From Candidatus Binataceae bacterium (GTDB lineage Bacteria > Desulfobacterota > Binatia > Binatales > Binataceae): a stretch of 64,000 nucleotides of DNA. The position numbers were made by a program, and so were the translations under genes. The stretch's first letter is position 1; the number at the start of each line of letters is the position of its first letter. Below are positions 45,289 to 53,532 of the stretch, one piece after another. The stretch is taken from the NCBI GenBank assembly GCA_015478645.1, contig JADMIL010000011.1:1-64000 (forward strand), in the 5' to 3' direction. A model generated the notes under the pieces. That model was not told the DNA's origin and searched no databases. It worked only from the letters and a program-made list of their open reading frames with translations.

Positions 45289-46199
45289 GCCGGCGCGCGG
45301 GCCATCAGCAACGTGGCCCATCCGCGATCGATCCGCCGCCCGACGCAGCGCAGCTCCGGGCGATACGCGGCGATTACCTGCGGCGCCTCGCGCGCCAGGA
45401 TGCCCGAGAGGATCAGGCGGCCGTGCCGGGCCAGCCGCGGTTTGAGGCGCGGCGCCAATTCGATCAGGGTCGACGAGAGGATGTTGGCGGTGATCAGATC
45501 GAAGCGGCCGCGCAGCGAACTCAACGGGACGTTCGAAAACCGCAGATGCCGACTGACGCCGTTGAGGTCGGCGTTCTCGCGCGCGTTGTCGAGTGCGATC
45601 GGATCGATTTCGAGCGCGACGATGTCGTCCGCCCCGAGCAGGCGCATCGCGATAGCTAGAATCCCCGAGCCGGTGCCGAGGTCGAGCGCGCGTTTGAAGC
45701 GGCTCGCCGCGCACAGCTCGTCGAGCGTCCGTAGCACGCCGTAGGTGGTCGCGTGATGGCCGGTGCCGAAGCCCTGTCCGGGCTGAATCACGAGGCGCAT
45801 CAAACCTGGGCGCCGCTCGCGGCTCCACGGCGGCACGATCAGCAGGCGGCCGACGGTGAACGGCTCGAAGCGCGTCATCCACATGGTCGCCCAGCCGGGA
45901 TCGACGATCGGCTCAGTCTGCAGAGAATCGCGCGCGGCGATCATCCCGGCCGCTTCGAGCGCCTCGCGCACGCGCCTCAGGCGAGCGGCGCCCAGCCGCT
46001 CGAAATAGGTCTTGAGGCGCACGCGCCGCGGGCGCCGCGCGAGCGTTGGACGGGAAGGGTGGATTTTGGCGACCTCGCATCCGAGCGCGCCGTGAGCGAC
46101 GAGGATCGCCGCCGCGCGATCGGCGCTCGCCGCCGGAGTGTCAAAATGGAGCCGCACGTAGATCCGTGGCCGCGAGGGTTTCACCGTAGAGTCCGCCAT
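45285..46199 (-). CDS. prmA: Ribosomal protein L11 methyltransferase
   Basis: PrmA trimethylates lysines and the N-terminus of L11. The 304-residue protein has a substrate-recognition N-domain and a Rossmann methyltransferase domain. Motifs are QPGQGFGTGHHATT, ALDLGTGSGILAIA and LITANILSSTLIELAP. The divergent gap before the GDPD gene (46200-46429) carries its promoter, which I could not place. The order prmA-rsmE-gshB-tRNA-Phe forms a minus-strand run. Confidence 0.95.
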   Translation of the reverse strand: MADSTVKPSRPRIYVRLHFDTPAASADRAAAILVAHGALGCEVAKIHPSRPTLARRPRRVRLKTYFERLGAARLRRVREALEAAGMIAARDSLQTEPIVDPGWATMWMTRFEPFTVGRLLIVPPWSRERRPGLMRLVIQPGQGFGTGHHATTYGVLRTLDELCAASRFKRALDLGTGSGILAIAMRLLGADDIVALEIDPIALDNARENADLNGVSRHLRFSNVPLSSLRGRFDLITANILSSTLIELAPRLKPRLARHGRLILSGILAREAPQVIAAYRPELRCVGRRIDRGWATLLMARAPA

Positions 46200-46323
46200 G
46201 CGCCGCGTTAGTCGAGCGGCGTGCCTTCAAGATAGGCGATATGGCGGGCGCGGGACAGGGCGGGCCGCCGTTGGGCGATTGGCGCGACGCCGCACATCGC
46301 ATACCGGAGGTGAAAAGCTGTTG

Positions 46324-46437
46324 ATGCGTGCGGCGGGAGCCGATTGCGGCTCGGCGGGCCGCATGGTTACATCGGGAGGATGGTGGAGCTTGGGGATCGG
46401 CGGTGGGCCGTGGAGGCTCTGGCGCATCGATGGTTGA
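46324..46437 (+). CDS. Possible Trp-rich small ORF before the GDPD gene
   Basis: A 37-codon frame begins at ATG 46324 (or TTG 46321), 7-10 bases after GGAGGTGA (46306-46313), one of the best ribosome sites in the window. It holds four Trp (GGWWSLGIGGGPWRLWR) and its stop overlaps the GDPD start by eight bases. It could be a leader peptide coupling translation to GDPD. There is no family evidence. Confidence 0.3.
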   Translation: MRAAGADCGSAGRMVTSGGWWSLGIGGGPWRLWRIDG

Positions 46438-47152
46438 GCGCTACGTGTTGAATATCGCGCATCGCGGCGCCAGTGGCCGCTTTCCGGAAAATACTCTCGC
46501 CTCGTTTCGCGCCGCGATCGACGCCGGGGCGCAAATCTGCGAACTCGACGTGCAGGCGACGCGCGACGGGGCGATTGTCGTGATGCATGACGACACGGTC
46601 GAGCGCACGACCGGCGGCACGGGTGCGGTCAAGTCGCTGACGCTCGAGGAGATTCGCCGGCTCGACGCGGGTGTCGGCTGCGGCGGAAAATTTGCCGGCG
46701 AACGGGTGCCGACGCTCGACGAAGTCTTTGCGATCGCCGGCACGCGCTGCGCGCTCAATATCGAACTTAAGGCGGCGGACCTCGAACGGCGCGTAATCGA
46801 GATTATCGAGAAAAATCGCGCGACGGCGACCGCGATCGTCACGAGCTTCGATTGGGACGCGATCGCGATCGTGCGCCATCTGGAACCGCGCGTGCGGGTC
46901 GGCCTGCTGGCCAGCCAATGGCCGGCGCGGCTGGTCGGTACCGCGTTCGCGCTGGGCGCCGCGACGATCAATCCGCGAGTCGATATCGTTACCGAGGATT
47001 TGTGCATCGCGGCCCATCAGCGCAACCTCAACGTCTATGCGTGGGTCGCCGACGAGCCCGGCGAGATGCGCCGGCTGATTGCGATCGGGGTTGACGGTAT
47101 CATGACGAACTATCCCGAGCGGCTGCGGGCGTTGATCGAACTATCCGGATGA
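46430..47152 (+). CDS. Glycerophosphodiester phosphodiesterase
   Basis: This enzyme hydrolyses glycerophosphodiesters to glycerol 3-phosphate and an alcohol. The 240-residue TIM barrel has the catalytic IAHRGASGRFPENTLASF, ELDVQATRDGAIVVMHDDTV, and EL-K (NIELKAAD). No signal peptide is present, so it is the cytoplasmic UgpQ-like form. ATG 46430 is supported by family alignment; GGAGG lies 12 bases before it. It precedes dnaG by 21 bases. Its product could feed GlpD (11.4 kb). Confidence 0.92.
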   Translation: MVERYVLNIAHRGASGRFPENTLASFRAAIDAGAQICELDVQATRDGAIVVMHDDTVERTTGGTGAVKSLTLEEIRRLDAGVGCGGKFAGERVPTLDEVFAIAGTRCALNIELKAADLERRVIEIIEKNRATATAIVTSFDWDAIAIVRHLEPRVRVGLLASQWPARLVGTAFALGAATINPRVDIVTEDLCIAAHQRNLNVYAWVADEPGEMRRLIAIGVDGIMTNYPERLRALIELSG

Positions 47153-47173
47153 GATTGGCCTGATGACGAAATT

Positions 47174-48958
47174 ATGCTGATGGCGGGGTTCGGCGACAAC
47201 AAGATCGAAGAGGTGCGGGCGCGCGCCGATATCGTCGAGATAATCGGGGCGCAGGTGCGTCTCAAGCGTGCGGGGCGCAACTTCACCGGGCTGTGCCCGT
47301 TCCATAACGAGAAGACGCCGTCGTTTTCGGTCAACGCGGAGCGCGGCTTCTTTCATTGCTTCGGCTGCGGCGTGGGTGGCACGGTCTTCGACTTCGTGAT
47401 GCGGGTCGAGGCGCTGACCTTTGGCGAGGCGCTGCAATCGCTGGCCCGGCGCTACCATATCGCGCTGCCCGAACGGCGCGACGGTGCGAGCGGCGGGGCG
47501 CCGGCCGGCGAGCGTGACGCGCTGGTCCAGGCCAATCAGATCGCGGCGGAATTTTTTCAGCACGTGCTGTGGAACACGCATGACGGCACGCTGGCGCGCG
47601 ACTATCTGGTCAAGCGCGCGATCTCGATGGAGACCGCGAAAACTTTTCTAATCGGGTTCGCGCCGGCGCGGCCGGCCAATCTCGCCGCCGTCCTGGACAA
47701 GCGCGGCCTGATCGAAGCGGCGGTCAAGCTCGGCCTGGTCAAGCGCGAGCCGGGCCGCGTGCCCTACGACATGTTTCGCGCGCGACTGATGTTTCCGATC
47801 CGCGACGCGCAGGGGCGGGTGATCGCTTTTGGCGGGCGGGTGCTCGACCAGCGCCTGCCGAAATATATCAACTCGTCGGAGTCGCCGCTCTACTCGAAGG
47901 CGCGCGCGGTGTACGGCGTGTTCGAGGGGCGGCAGGCGATCGCGCGGGCCGATCGGGCGATCGTGGTCGAGGGCTATATCGACGCGATCGCGCTGTGGCA
48001 GGCGGGCTTCAAGGAGACCGTCGCGAGCCTCGGCACCGCGCTGACAGTCGAGCAGTTGCGCCTGCTCACGCGCTATACGCGCAACGTCGTGGCCTGCTTC
48101 GACGGCGACGCGGCCGGGCGCAAGGCGTCGCTGCGGGCGCTCGAGATTTTTTTGGCCGCAGGGCTGCTCGGACGCGGCGCGTTTATTCCGGCGGGCTACG
48201 ATCCCGACACCATGGTGCGCGAGCGTGGCGCGCAAGCCTTCGGCGAACTGATTGACGGGGCGGAATTGCTGGCCGACTATTTTTTGCGCGAGCAGGCGAC
48301 GGCGGCCGGCGCCTCGATGAGTGCGCGGGCGGCGGCGGCCGGGCGGGTCGCGGAGATTCTGCGCATGGTCGCCAATCCGTTCGAGTTCGACCTGCTGGCG
48401 CGCAAGGCGGCCGGGATGCTCGGGGTGGGCGAGGAGATTCTGCGCCGGGAGGCGCGCAAACCGGGACCGACTCAGGCGGGGAATCGGAGCGGGCGGGCGT
48501 CCGTGCCAATCGCGGCGACGGCCGCCGCGCGGGCCGACGGAGTCGCGCAGGCGGGCGTCGGGTTGATCGCGATCGCGCTTGGCTATCCGGCGCTGCGGGC
48601 CGACATCTATGCCCAGGCGGCGCCCGGCGAGATCGAGGATCGGGTCATTGGCGCGCTGCTCGAAGAGATCTGCCTCTCGGATGAAGCTCAAGCGTCACTT
48701 GAAATTCCGGTGATGCTTGCGCTGAACGACGAACAGCGCGGCCGGCTGAGCGCGCTGATGGTCGGGCCGCTCGCCGCCGGCGCGGACGGGGCGCGCAAGC
48801 TGGTGGCCGACTTCAGCGCTGCGCTGGCGCGCGGGCGGCGCCGGCGCGAGGTCGAGAGCCTGCGGCGGGCGGCGGCGAGCGCCGGAGCGGGCGGCGGCGA
48901 CGCCGAGGCGGCCGCTCAGGCCGTGATCGCACTGCGCCGCCAAGTCCACGGCGGATGA
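47174..48958 (+). CDS. dnaG: DNA primase
   Basis: DnaG makes RNA primers at the fork. In the 594-residue protein the zinc domain shows CPFHNEKTPSF and FFHCFGCG (Cys, His, Cys, Cys). The catalytic core shows IRDAQGRVIAFGGRVL, and the TOPRIM domain shows VEGYIDAIALWQAGF and ACFDGDAAGRKAS. The C-terminal region after residue 440 is Ala/Arg-rich and should bind DnaB. ATG 47174 or 47180 may be used. The usual neighbour rpoD is not downstream; a tRNA follows instead. Confidence 0.96.
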   Translation: MLMAGFGDNKIEEVRARADIVEIIGAQVRLKRAGRNFTGLCPFHNEKTPSFSVNAERGFFHCFGCGVGGTVFDFVMRVEALTFGEALQSLARRYHIALPERRDGASGGAPAGERDALVQANQIAAEFFQHVLWNTHDGTLARDYLVKRAISMETAKTFLIGFAPARPANLAAVLDKRGLIEAAVKLGLVKREPGRVPYDMFRARLMFPIRDAQGRVIAFGGRVLDQRLPKYINSSESPLYSKARAVYGVFEGRQAIARADRAIVVEGYIDAIALWQAGFKETVASLGTALTVEQLRLLTRYTRNVVACFDGDAAGRKASLRALEIFLAAGLLGRGAFIPAGYDPDTMVRERGAQAFGELIDGAELLADYFLREQATAAGASMSARAAAAGRVAEILRMVANPFEFDLLARKAAGMLGVGEEILRREARKPGPTQAGNRSGRASVPIAATAAARADGVAQAGVGLIAIALGYPALRADIYAQAAPGEIEDRVIGALLEEICLSDEAQASLEIPVMLALNDEQRGRLSALMVGPLAAGADGARKLVADFSAALARGRRRREVESLRRAAASAGAGGGDAEAAAQAVIALRRQVHGG

Positions 48959-49073
48959 CCACGGCGGGGGCCGATCGCGGCGCCGGGAGCGGCCGGTGGA
49001 CGGCACCGGACGCGGCGCCGCGGGACTCCATTACGGGACGCCATTAGCGGTACTTAATTTCTTCCGCCGATGT

Positions 49074-49082
49074 TGATACAAT
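49074..49082 (+). promoter_or_regulatory. Extended -10 promoter of the CAU tRNA
   Basis: TG-A-TACAAT (TACAAT at 49077-49082) fits an extended -10. TTAATT 17 bases upstream is a weak -35. The predicted start lies about 20 bases before the mature tRNA. Confidence 0.4.
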
Positions 49083-49108
49083 TGTCGCTCGACAGAATGA
49101 TTTCGCAC

Positions 49109-49184
49109 GGGCCCATAGCTCAGCACGGTTTAGAGCTGCCGGCTCATAACCGGCTGGTCCCAGGTTCAAATCCTGGTGGGCCCA
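49109..49184 (+). tRNA. tRNA with CAU anticodon (tRNA-Ile2 or elongator tRNA-Met)
   Basis: The acceptor GGGCCCA/TGGGCCC, D-stem GCTC/GAGC, anticodon stem GCCGG/CCGGC with loop CTCATAA, and T-arm CCAGG-TTCAAAT-CCTGG form a complete 76-base cloverleaf. CCA is not encoded (TAC follows). The GGCTCATAACCGG anticodon arm resembles lysidine-modified tRNA-Ile2 of other bacteria more than elongator Met. It is not an initiator, which would have a mismatch at the acceptor end and three GC pairs at the anticodon loop. Confidence 0.93.
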
Positions 49185-49302
49185 TACTCTTTGGTATCAT
49201 CGAACAGCTCAAAACGATCGCGGCGCGCGCATCCTCCCGGCATCGAAGTAGCCGCAGTGGCGTGGGGCGACGCGATCGGATTTGCATTCAGCGGAGGCCG
49301 CT

Positions 49303-50019
49303 TTGCGTGAAGAGATAACCCGGCTGATGAGTCTTCAGACGATCGACCGGGAACTACGCGAACTCCAGAATTCGCTCTCGTCAATCGCCGGACGAGTTGA
49401 CCTGCTGCGGCTGGAGACCGAAGGCTATCGCAGCGAACTGTCCCGCCTGACGCTCGAGGAGCAACAGAGCACGCTCAATCGCCGGCGGCTCGAAAAGGAG
49501 CTGGCCGAGGGCGAGGCGCGCACGCGGACCAAGCGGATGCGGCTGAACCAGGTAAAGACGGATAAGGAGATGCAGGCGGTGGCAGCCGAGGTCGAGACGC
49601 TCAAGGAGACCACCACGCGGCTCGAGGCCGAACTGATCGCCCTGATGGAGGGGGCCGAGGCGCGCGGTCCCAAGATCAAGGAGTTGGCGGCGCTGACCGA
49701 GCAGCGGCAGGCGGAACTGATCGCCGCCGAAAAGGAGATCGCCGCGCAGGTCGAGGACCTCAAGATTTCGATCGCCAAGCAGAAGGTCGATCGCGATCAG
49801 ATGGCCCAGAATATCGAGGTGCCGCTCCTCCAGCGCTACGAAATGATCTTCAGCCGGCGCGCCGGGCTGGCGGTGTCGGAGGCACGCGACGGTACCTGCC
49901 AGGGCTGCCGGATGCGGTTGCCGCCACAGCTCTTCAACGAACTGCAGAAGCATCTGCAGGTCTACTACTGCCCGAACTGCCAGCGGATCCTTTATTTCGA
50001 GGCGCCAGCCAAGGAATAG
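49303..50019 (+). CDS. Coiled-coil zinc-ribbon protein (CdsZ-like)
   Basis: The 238-residue protein has a long antiparallel coiled coil (residues 5-170, heptads rich in Leu, Glu, Arg, Lys). A C4 zinc ribbon follows: CQGCRMRLPPQLFNEL and YYCPNCQRILYF. This architecture (zf-RING_7, C4-type zinc ribbon) is widespread, and the chlamydial homologue CdsZ belongs to it. Bacterial members outside secretion loci have no settled role. TTG 49303 lies just after GGAGG and is preferred to TTG 49282. It is downstream of the tRNA and upstream of rnpB. Confidence 0.85.
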   Translation: MREEITRLMSLQTIDRELRELQNSLSSIAGRVDLLRLETEGYRSELSRLTLEEQQSTLNRRRLEKELAEGEARTRTKRMRLNQVKTDKEMQAVAAEVETLKETTTRLEAELIALMEGAEARGPKIKELAALTEQRQAELIAAEKEIAAQVEDLKISIAKQKVDRDQMAQNIEVPLLQRYEMIFSRRAGLAVSEARDGTCQGCRMRLPPQLFNELQKHLQVYYCPNCQRILYFEAPAKE

Positions 50020-50055
50020 CGGCGGTTCGCACAAAACCTATTCGCTAATTCCAGA

Positions 50056-50116
50056 CGCAGCGAAAAGCGGGATCCTCCAGGTCGCGGGCGCCGTTCAGAA
50101 TGACGACCTGACTCGC
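50056..50116. repeat. Degraded copy of the palindromic repeat
   Basis: CGCAGCGAAAAGCGGGATCC and CGCCGTTCAGAATGACGACC correspond to the interior and right arm of the repeat at 9328-9404; the left arm is missing. It lies between the zinc-ribbon gene and the rnpB promoter. Confidence 0.6.
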
Positions 50117-50165
50117 GCAGACACTCGATTGCGGCGGATCGGCGCGCGCTTTCGGCTCAGCGCGA

Positions 50166-50174
50166 TGCTACAAT
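50166..50174 (+). promoter_or_regulatory. Extended -10 promoter of rnpB
   Basis: TG-C-TACAAT (TACAAT 50169-50174) places transcription at about 50180, the predicted 5' end of RNase P RNA. No good -35 is seen, as expected for an extended -10. Confidence 0.55.
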
Positions 50175-50179
50175 CCGGA

Positions 50180-50524
50180 GCGCCGGAGTGAGTCGGGCGA
50201 TCGCCCTTTAATCGGGGAGGAAAGTCCGGGCTCCACAGGGCAGGATGGCCGCTAACGGCGGCGCGGAGCGATCCGCGGAAAGTGGCACAGAGAACAGACC
50301 GCCCGCAAGGGTAAGGGTGAAACGGCGGGGTAAGAGCCCACCGGCGCGCGAGTGATCGCGCGCGCATGCCAAACCCCATCCGGAGCAAGACCCAATAGGA
50401 GGATGAGCGGCCCGCTCACGATTCCTCGGGTATGGTCGCTAGAGCCGGCGGGCAATCGCCGGCCCAGAGGAATGATCGCCGCCCGCAAGGGTACAGAACC
50501 CGGCTTATAGACTCACTCCGGCGA
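50180..50524 (+). ncRNA. rnpB: RNase P RNA, bacterial type A
   Basis: The catalytic RNA of RNase P trims tRNA 5' ends. The closing helix pairs CGCCGGAGTGAGTC (50181-50194) with GACTCACTCCGGCG (50510-50523). Conserved cores are present: GGAGGAAAGTCCGGGCTCCA, ACAGAGAACAGACCGCC, and GGTAAGGGTGAAACGG. CAGAGGAATGATCG and the 3' segment ACAGAACCCGGCTTATAGAC follow. The total of about 345 bases is normal for type A. Open frames overlapping it are spurious. A MITE-like hairpin element begins 20 bases past its end and may serve in termination. Confidence 0.96.
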
Positions 50525-50544
50525 TTTCCACCGGCAGGCGTTAT

Positions 50545-50653
50545 GGAACCTCTGCACAAAGTTAGGTTGTCATTCTGAGCGCAGCGAAGAATCCCGGATC
50601 GGGGACCCATGCGCTGCGCTCAGGGTGACAGCAGAGCCTTGTGCAGAGGTTCC
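50545..50653. mobile_element. MITE-like palindromic element, copy 1
   Basis: A 109-bp element has perfect 15-bp terminal inverted repeats GGAACCTCTGCACAA / TTGTGCAGAGGTTCC. An inner pair is TGTCATTCTGAGCGCAGCG against CGCTGCGCTCAGGGTGACA. It encodes nothing. Its right end touches the TAA stop (50654-50656 on the plus strand as TTA) of the ArsA-type gene. On the other side it follows rnpB by 20 bases. It could fold into one long hairpin and terminate both transcripts. Confidence 0.88.
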
Positions 50654-51937
50654 TTAACGAGTAGCGCGGTGCTTGCCGGAGGATTTTTTTGTCTTATGCG
50701 CGGCGGCAGCGGTGGCCGGTGAGGGCGTGACGCCGAGCGCGGCGGCGGCGCGTTCGAGGAAGGTGCGTCCGGCGCCCGCCTCGATCACGATCGTCGCGAC
50801 TTTGGCCAGCGTCGCGAGATCGCGCACGCCGGCGGCGATCTCGGGCGCGGCGGCCAGTTCGATCCGCGCCGGCAGGTCGCGGGCAAAGCGGGTCGCCCGT
50901 TCGATCGCGGCGCGTTGATGGGCGCCGTAACCCTCGAGGAAGCTGACTAGGGCATCGCTGGTATCGGCGGTATCACGTCCGCGTAAAGGCGCGAGCGTCG
51001 CGCGCATTCGCGAAATCGCCGCCAGATGGGCCGGGGCGCGTCCGGGCGCGGCGACCAGCGCGTCGAAGGTCGCCTCGTCGAGCAGGCGATTGAGCACGAT
51101 CGCGCCCAGCCGCAGACCCTCGGTCTCCATCTGATCGACCAGCGCGCGGGCTTCGCGCAGGCGATCTTCCTCGGCGGTCGTGACCAGTACGAACGTCACC
51201 GCGGGCGAATGCAGCAGCGCGTCGACCTTGCGAAAGCGATCGCTGATCGAGTCGGCGGCCTCGGCCGCGGCGCCGAAAAATTCCGAGATGGCGCTGAGCG
51301 TACGAATCCCGGCGAACTGTTCCAGTTGGCCGACGACGAAGCGCGCGGCGCGGTTGGCGATGCCGAGCACGCTCTTGCCCGCCGCCGCGTAAGGTATAAA
51401 AAGCCATCGCGCGGCGCGCGAATCGAGCAGTCGAATCAGGTGCGCGGGGGCCTGGATGAATTCGAAGGCATGCGCGGCGGGCGGCGTATCGACGATCTCG
51501 ACGGCGAAGCCATTGCCGTTATGCAGGTCGTAGAGCTGTTCGAGCGCGGCGTAGGCTTCGGCCCCGGCGAATTGTTCGGTGAGGCTCTGGTAGAACGAAT
51601 TGTCGAGCATCCGCTGGCGTGCGGCGGGAGTTTTGACCAGGCGCGCGACCAGCCCGTCCCAGACGCGCTTGCTGTCGAGGACCATCGCGGAGAGTTGCAG
51701 CGCGGGGTCCAGGCCGGCGGCGCGCAGGCGGCGCGGGTCGAGGCGGGCGGGGCGCGCACTGAGCCGTTCGAGGCCGAGTGCGTCGCGCAGGCGGCGCGCG
51801 GGGTCGAGCGTGATGACGACGGTTTCGAGCGAGGCGCGGGCGGCAGCCAGGCCGAGCGCCGCGGCGATAGTGGTTTTGCCCACGCCGCCGGGTCCGAGCA
51901 GGACGAGAATCGAGCCTTTTCTGAGCAGTTGCTTCAC
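50654..51937 (-). CDS. ArsA/Get3-type anion-transporting ATPase family protein
   Basis: This P-loop ATPase of the SIMIBI class has the deviant Walker A LLGPGGVGKTTIAAALGLAA, the switch ITLDPARRLRDALGL and VDTPPAAHAFEF. Family members drive arsenite export or insert tail-anchored proteins; bacterial chromosomal ones are mostly uncharacterised. It is a single-domain protein of about 427 residues from GTG 51937. The frame stays open to 52030, but the extension is Arg-rich and lies upstream of the family start. No ars genes are nearby. Lys/His-rich C-terminus. Its stop abuts a MITE-like element. Confidence 0.85.
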   Translation of the reverse strand: MKQLLRKGSILVLLGPGGVGKTTIAAALGLAAARASLETVVITLDPARRLRDALGLERLSARPARLDPRRLRAAGLDPALQLSAMVLDSKRVWDGLVARLVKTPAARQRMLDNSFYQSLTEQFAGAEAYAALEQLYDLHNGNGFAVEIVDTPPAAHAFEFIQAPAHLIRLLDSRAARWLFIPYAAAGKSVLGIANRAARFVVGQLEQFAGIRTLSAISEFFGAAAEAADSISDRFRKVDALLHSPAVTFVLVTTAEEDRLREARALVDQMETEGLRLGAIVLNRLLDEATFDALVAAPGRAPAHLAAISRMRATLAPLRGRDTADTSDALVSFLEGYGAHQRAAIERATRFARDLPARIELAAAPEIAAGVRDLATLAKVATIVIEAGAGRTFLERAAAALGVTPSPATAAAAHKTKKSSGKHRATR

Positions 51938-52113
51938 GGGTCGGCGCCCGCGCGCCCGCGCCACGATAGCATTGTGACGCCGCGCACGCATTTCGTCGGC
52001 GGACTGAAGTGCGCGGTGACGCGTGATCAAGCTGGGGATACTCGAACGGCGGCCGGTTACGGCACCGAATTGCGCAGACTACAATAGTAGCCGCGCAGGC
52101 CGGGGGTAGCCGC

Positions 52114-53511
52114 ATGATTGTCGTTCTGATCGCCGCCAACATCATCCTGACGATCGTCTTGATCGCGCTGCACATGGCGCAGCGGGCGCGCATCGGCGCC
52201 GCGATCGGCGGAACGCTCGAACCATTGCTGGCGCGCATCGACGCGCTGCGCGGCAGCCTCGAAGATAAATTCAGCGTGGCGACCGCCGACATGGCGCATC
52301 GGTTGGCCGAGACCAACGGCGCACTGCGCCAGGATCTGAGCGATCGGCTGGAGGCGGCGTTCCGGCAGATGCGCGACGCGGTCGACGCGCAGATGCAGAC
52401 GGGGCGCGTCGAACAATCGCGCGCGCTTGATCAAACCGTCGTGCGGCTGGAGGGCAAGTTCAGCGAATTGCAGCGGGCGACCGAGCAGCGGCTCGAGGGT
52501 TTTGCCGACAGACAGAGCCAGGCGCTGGCGCTCAATCGCAAGGAGCTCAGCGATGCGTTGGCGCTCAACGCCACGGCGATGCGCGAGGATCTGGCGACGC
52601 TGAGCAAACGGATTGGCGACGGGATGGACGCGATTCGCGCGCAGGTCGATCAGAAGCTGCTCGCGATCGGCAGCCAGGTGGCCGAAAAGCTCGACCAGAA
52701 TATCAAGGAGGGTTTCAAGCAATTCGAGAAGGTGCAGGAGCATCTGAGGGCCGCCGAAGAGCAGTTGCGCAACGTCGGGACAATTGGCGTCTCGATCAAC
52801 GAGCTGAACAATCTGCTCAAGCTGCCGCATCTGCGCGGACGCTTTGGCGAAGCCAGTCTCGAGCGCCTGCTGGAGGATTTCCTGCCCGCCGAGATGTACG
52901 AAATGCAATCGGGTGCGGGGCAGAACGGCCTCGGACGAGCCGACGCGATTATCAAGTTTCCCGATCGCGTGCTGCCGATCGACGCGAAATTCCCGCGCGA
53001 GCAGGTGCTGCCGCTGTTCGAGAGCAGCGACCCGGCGACGCTCGCCGCGGCGCGCGTCGAACTCGGCCGGGCGCTCAAGGAGCAGGGCAAGCGGATCGCG
53101 GGATATATCCATCCGGAGAACGGCACCACCGACATGGCGCTGATGTACCTGCCGAGCGAGACGCTTTATATGGAGACGGTGCTCAACGGCGATCTGAGCG
53201 AATGGCTCAATCAGCAGAAGGTCTTTCCGGTGTCGCCGAACACTCTGATCGTGACTCTGCAATCGATTCAGATGGTGTTCAAGATGTACGCGTTCGCCAA
53301 GGGCTTTGAGAAGGCGACCGAAGAGCTGCGCCGGGCGCAGAAATCGTTTGCCTACTTCGAAGACAACTTCGAGAAGATCGGCAAGTCACTCGAAAAAGCG
53401 CAGGACGCCTTTGGTACCGCCCGGCGCCAGCTCTCGACCTATTCGCGGCGGGTGGTCGATTTGACCGGCGCGCCGGTGCCCGAGATCGAGCCACCGGCGG
53501 GCGACGGCTGA
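52114..53511 (+). CDS. rmuC: DNA recombination protein RmuC
   Basis: RmuC limits inversions at short inverted repeats and carries a predicted nuclease domain. The 465-residue protein has an N-terminal membrane helix (IVVLIAANIILTIVLIAL) and a coiled-coil region to about residue 215. The RmuC domain follows: RGRFGEASLERLLEDFL, IIKFPDRVLPIDAKFP, and FPVSPNTLIVTLQSI. It is divergent from the ArsA-type gene; the 176-base gap between them shows no clear promoter. Confidence 0.94.
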   Translation: MIVVLIAANIILTIVLIALHMAQRARIGAAIGGTLEPLLARIDALRGSLEDKFSVATADMAHRLAETNGALRQDLSDRLEAAFRQMRDAVDAQMQTGRVEQSRALDQTVVRLEGKFSELQRATEQRLEGFADRQSQALALNRKELSDALALNATAMREDLATLSKRIGDGMDAIRAQVDQKLLAIGSQVAEKLDQNIKEGFKQFEKVQEHLRAAEEQLRNVGTIGVSINELNNLLKLPHLRGRFGEASLERLLEDFLPAEMYEMQSGAGQNGLGRADAIIKFPDRVLPIDAKFPREQVLPLFESSDPATLAAARVELGRALKEQGKRIAGYIHPENGTTDMALMYLPSETLYMETVLNGDLSEWLNQQKVFPVSPNTLIVTLQSIQMVFKMYAFAKGFEKATEELRRAQKSFAYFEDNFEKIGKSLEKAQDAFGTARRQLSTYSRRVVDLTGAPVPEIEPPAGDG

Positions 53512-53532
53512 CGGCGCCCGCGGCGGGAGTGG

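Noticed and set aside
49109-49184. Initiator tRNA-Met
   Set aside because: The acceptor stem is fully paired at its first position and the anticodon stem lacks the three consecutive GC pairs at the loop, so it is an elongator-type CAU tRNA.
50095-50488. Two minus-strand frames over rnpB
   Set aside because: They lie over RNase P RNA, whose conserved core explains the sequence completely.
50654-51937. Arsenic resistance locus
   Set aside because: The ArsA-type ATPase has no ArsB, ArsC, ArsD or ArsR neighbour, and the gene order (rnpB, rmuC) is housekeeping, so arsenite export is not supported.
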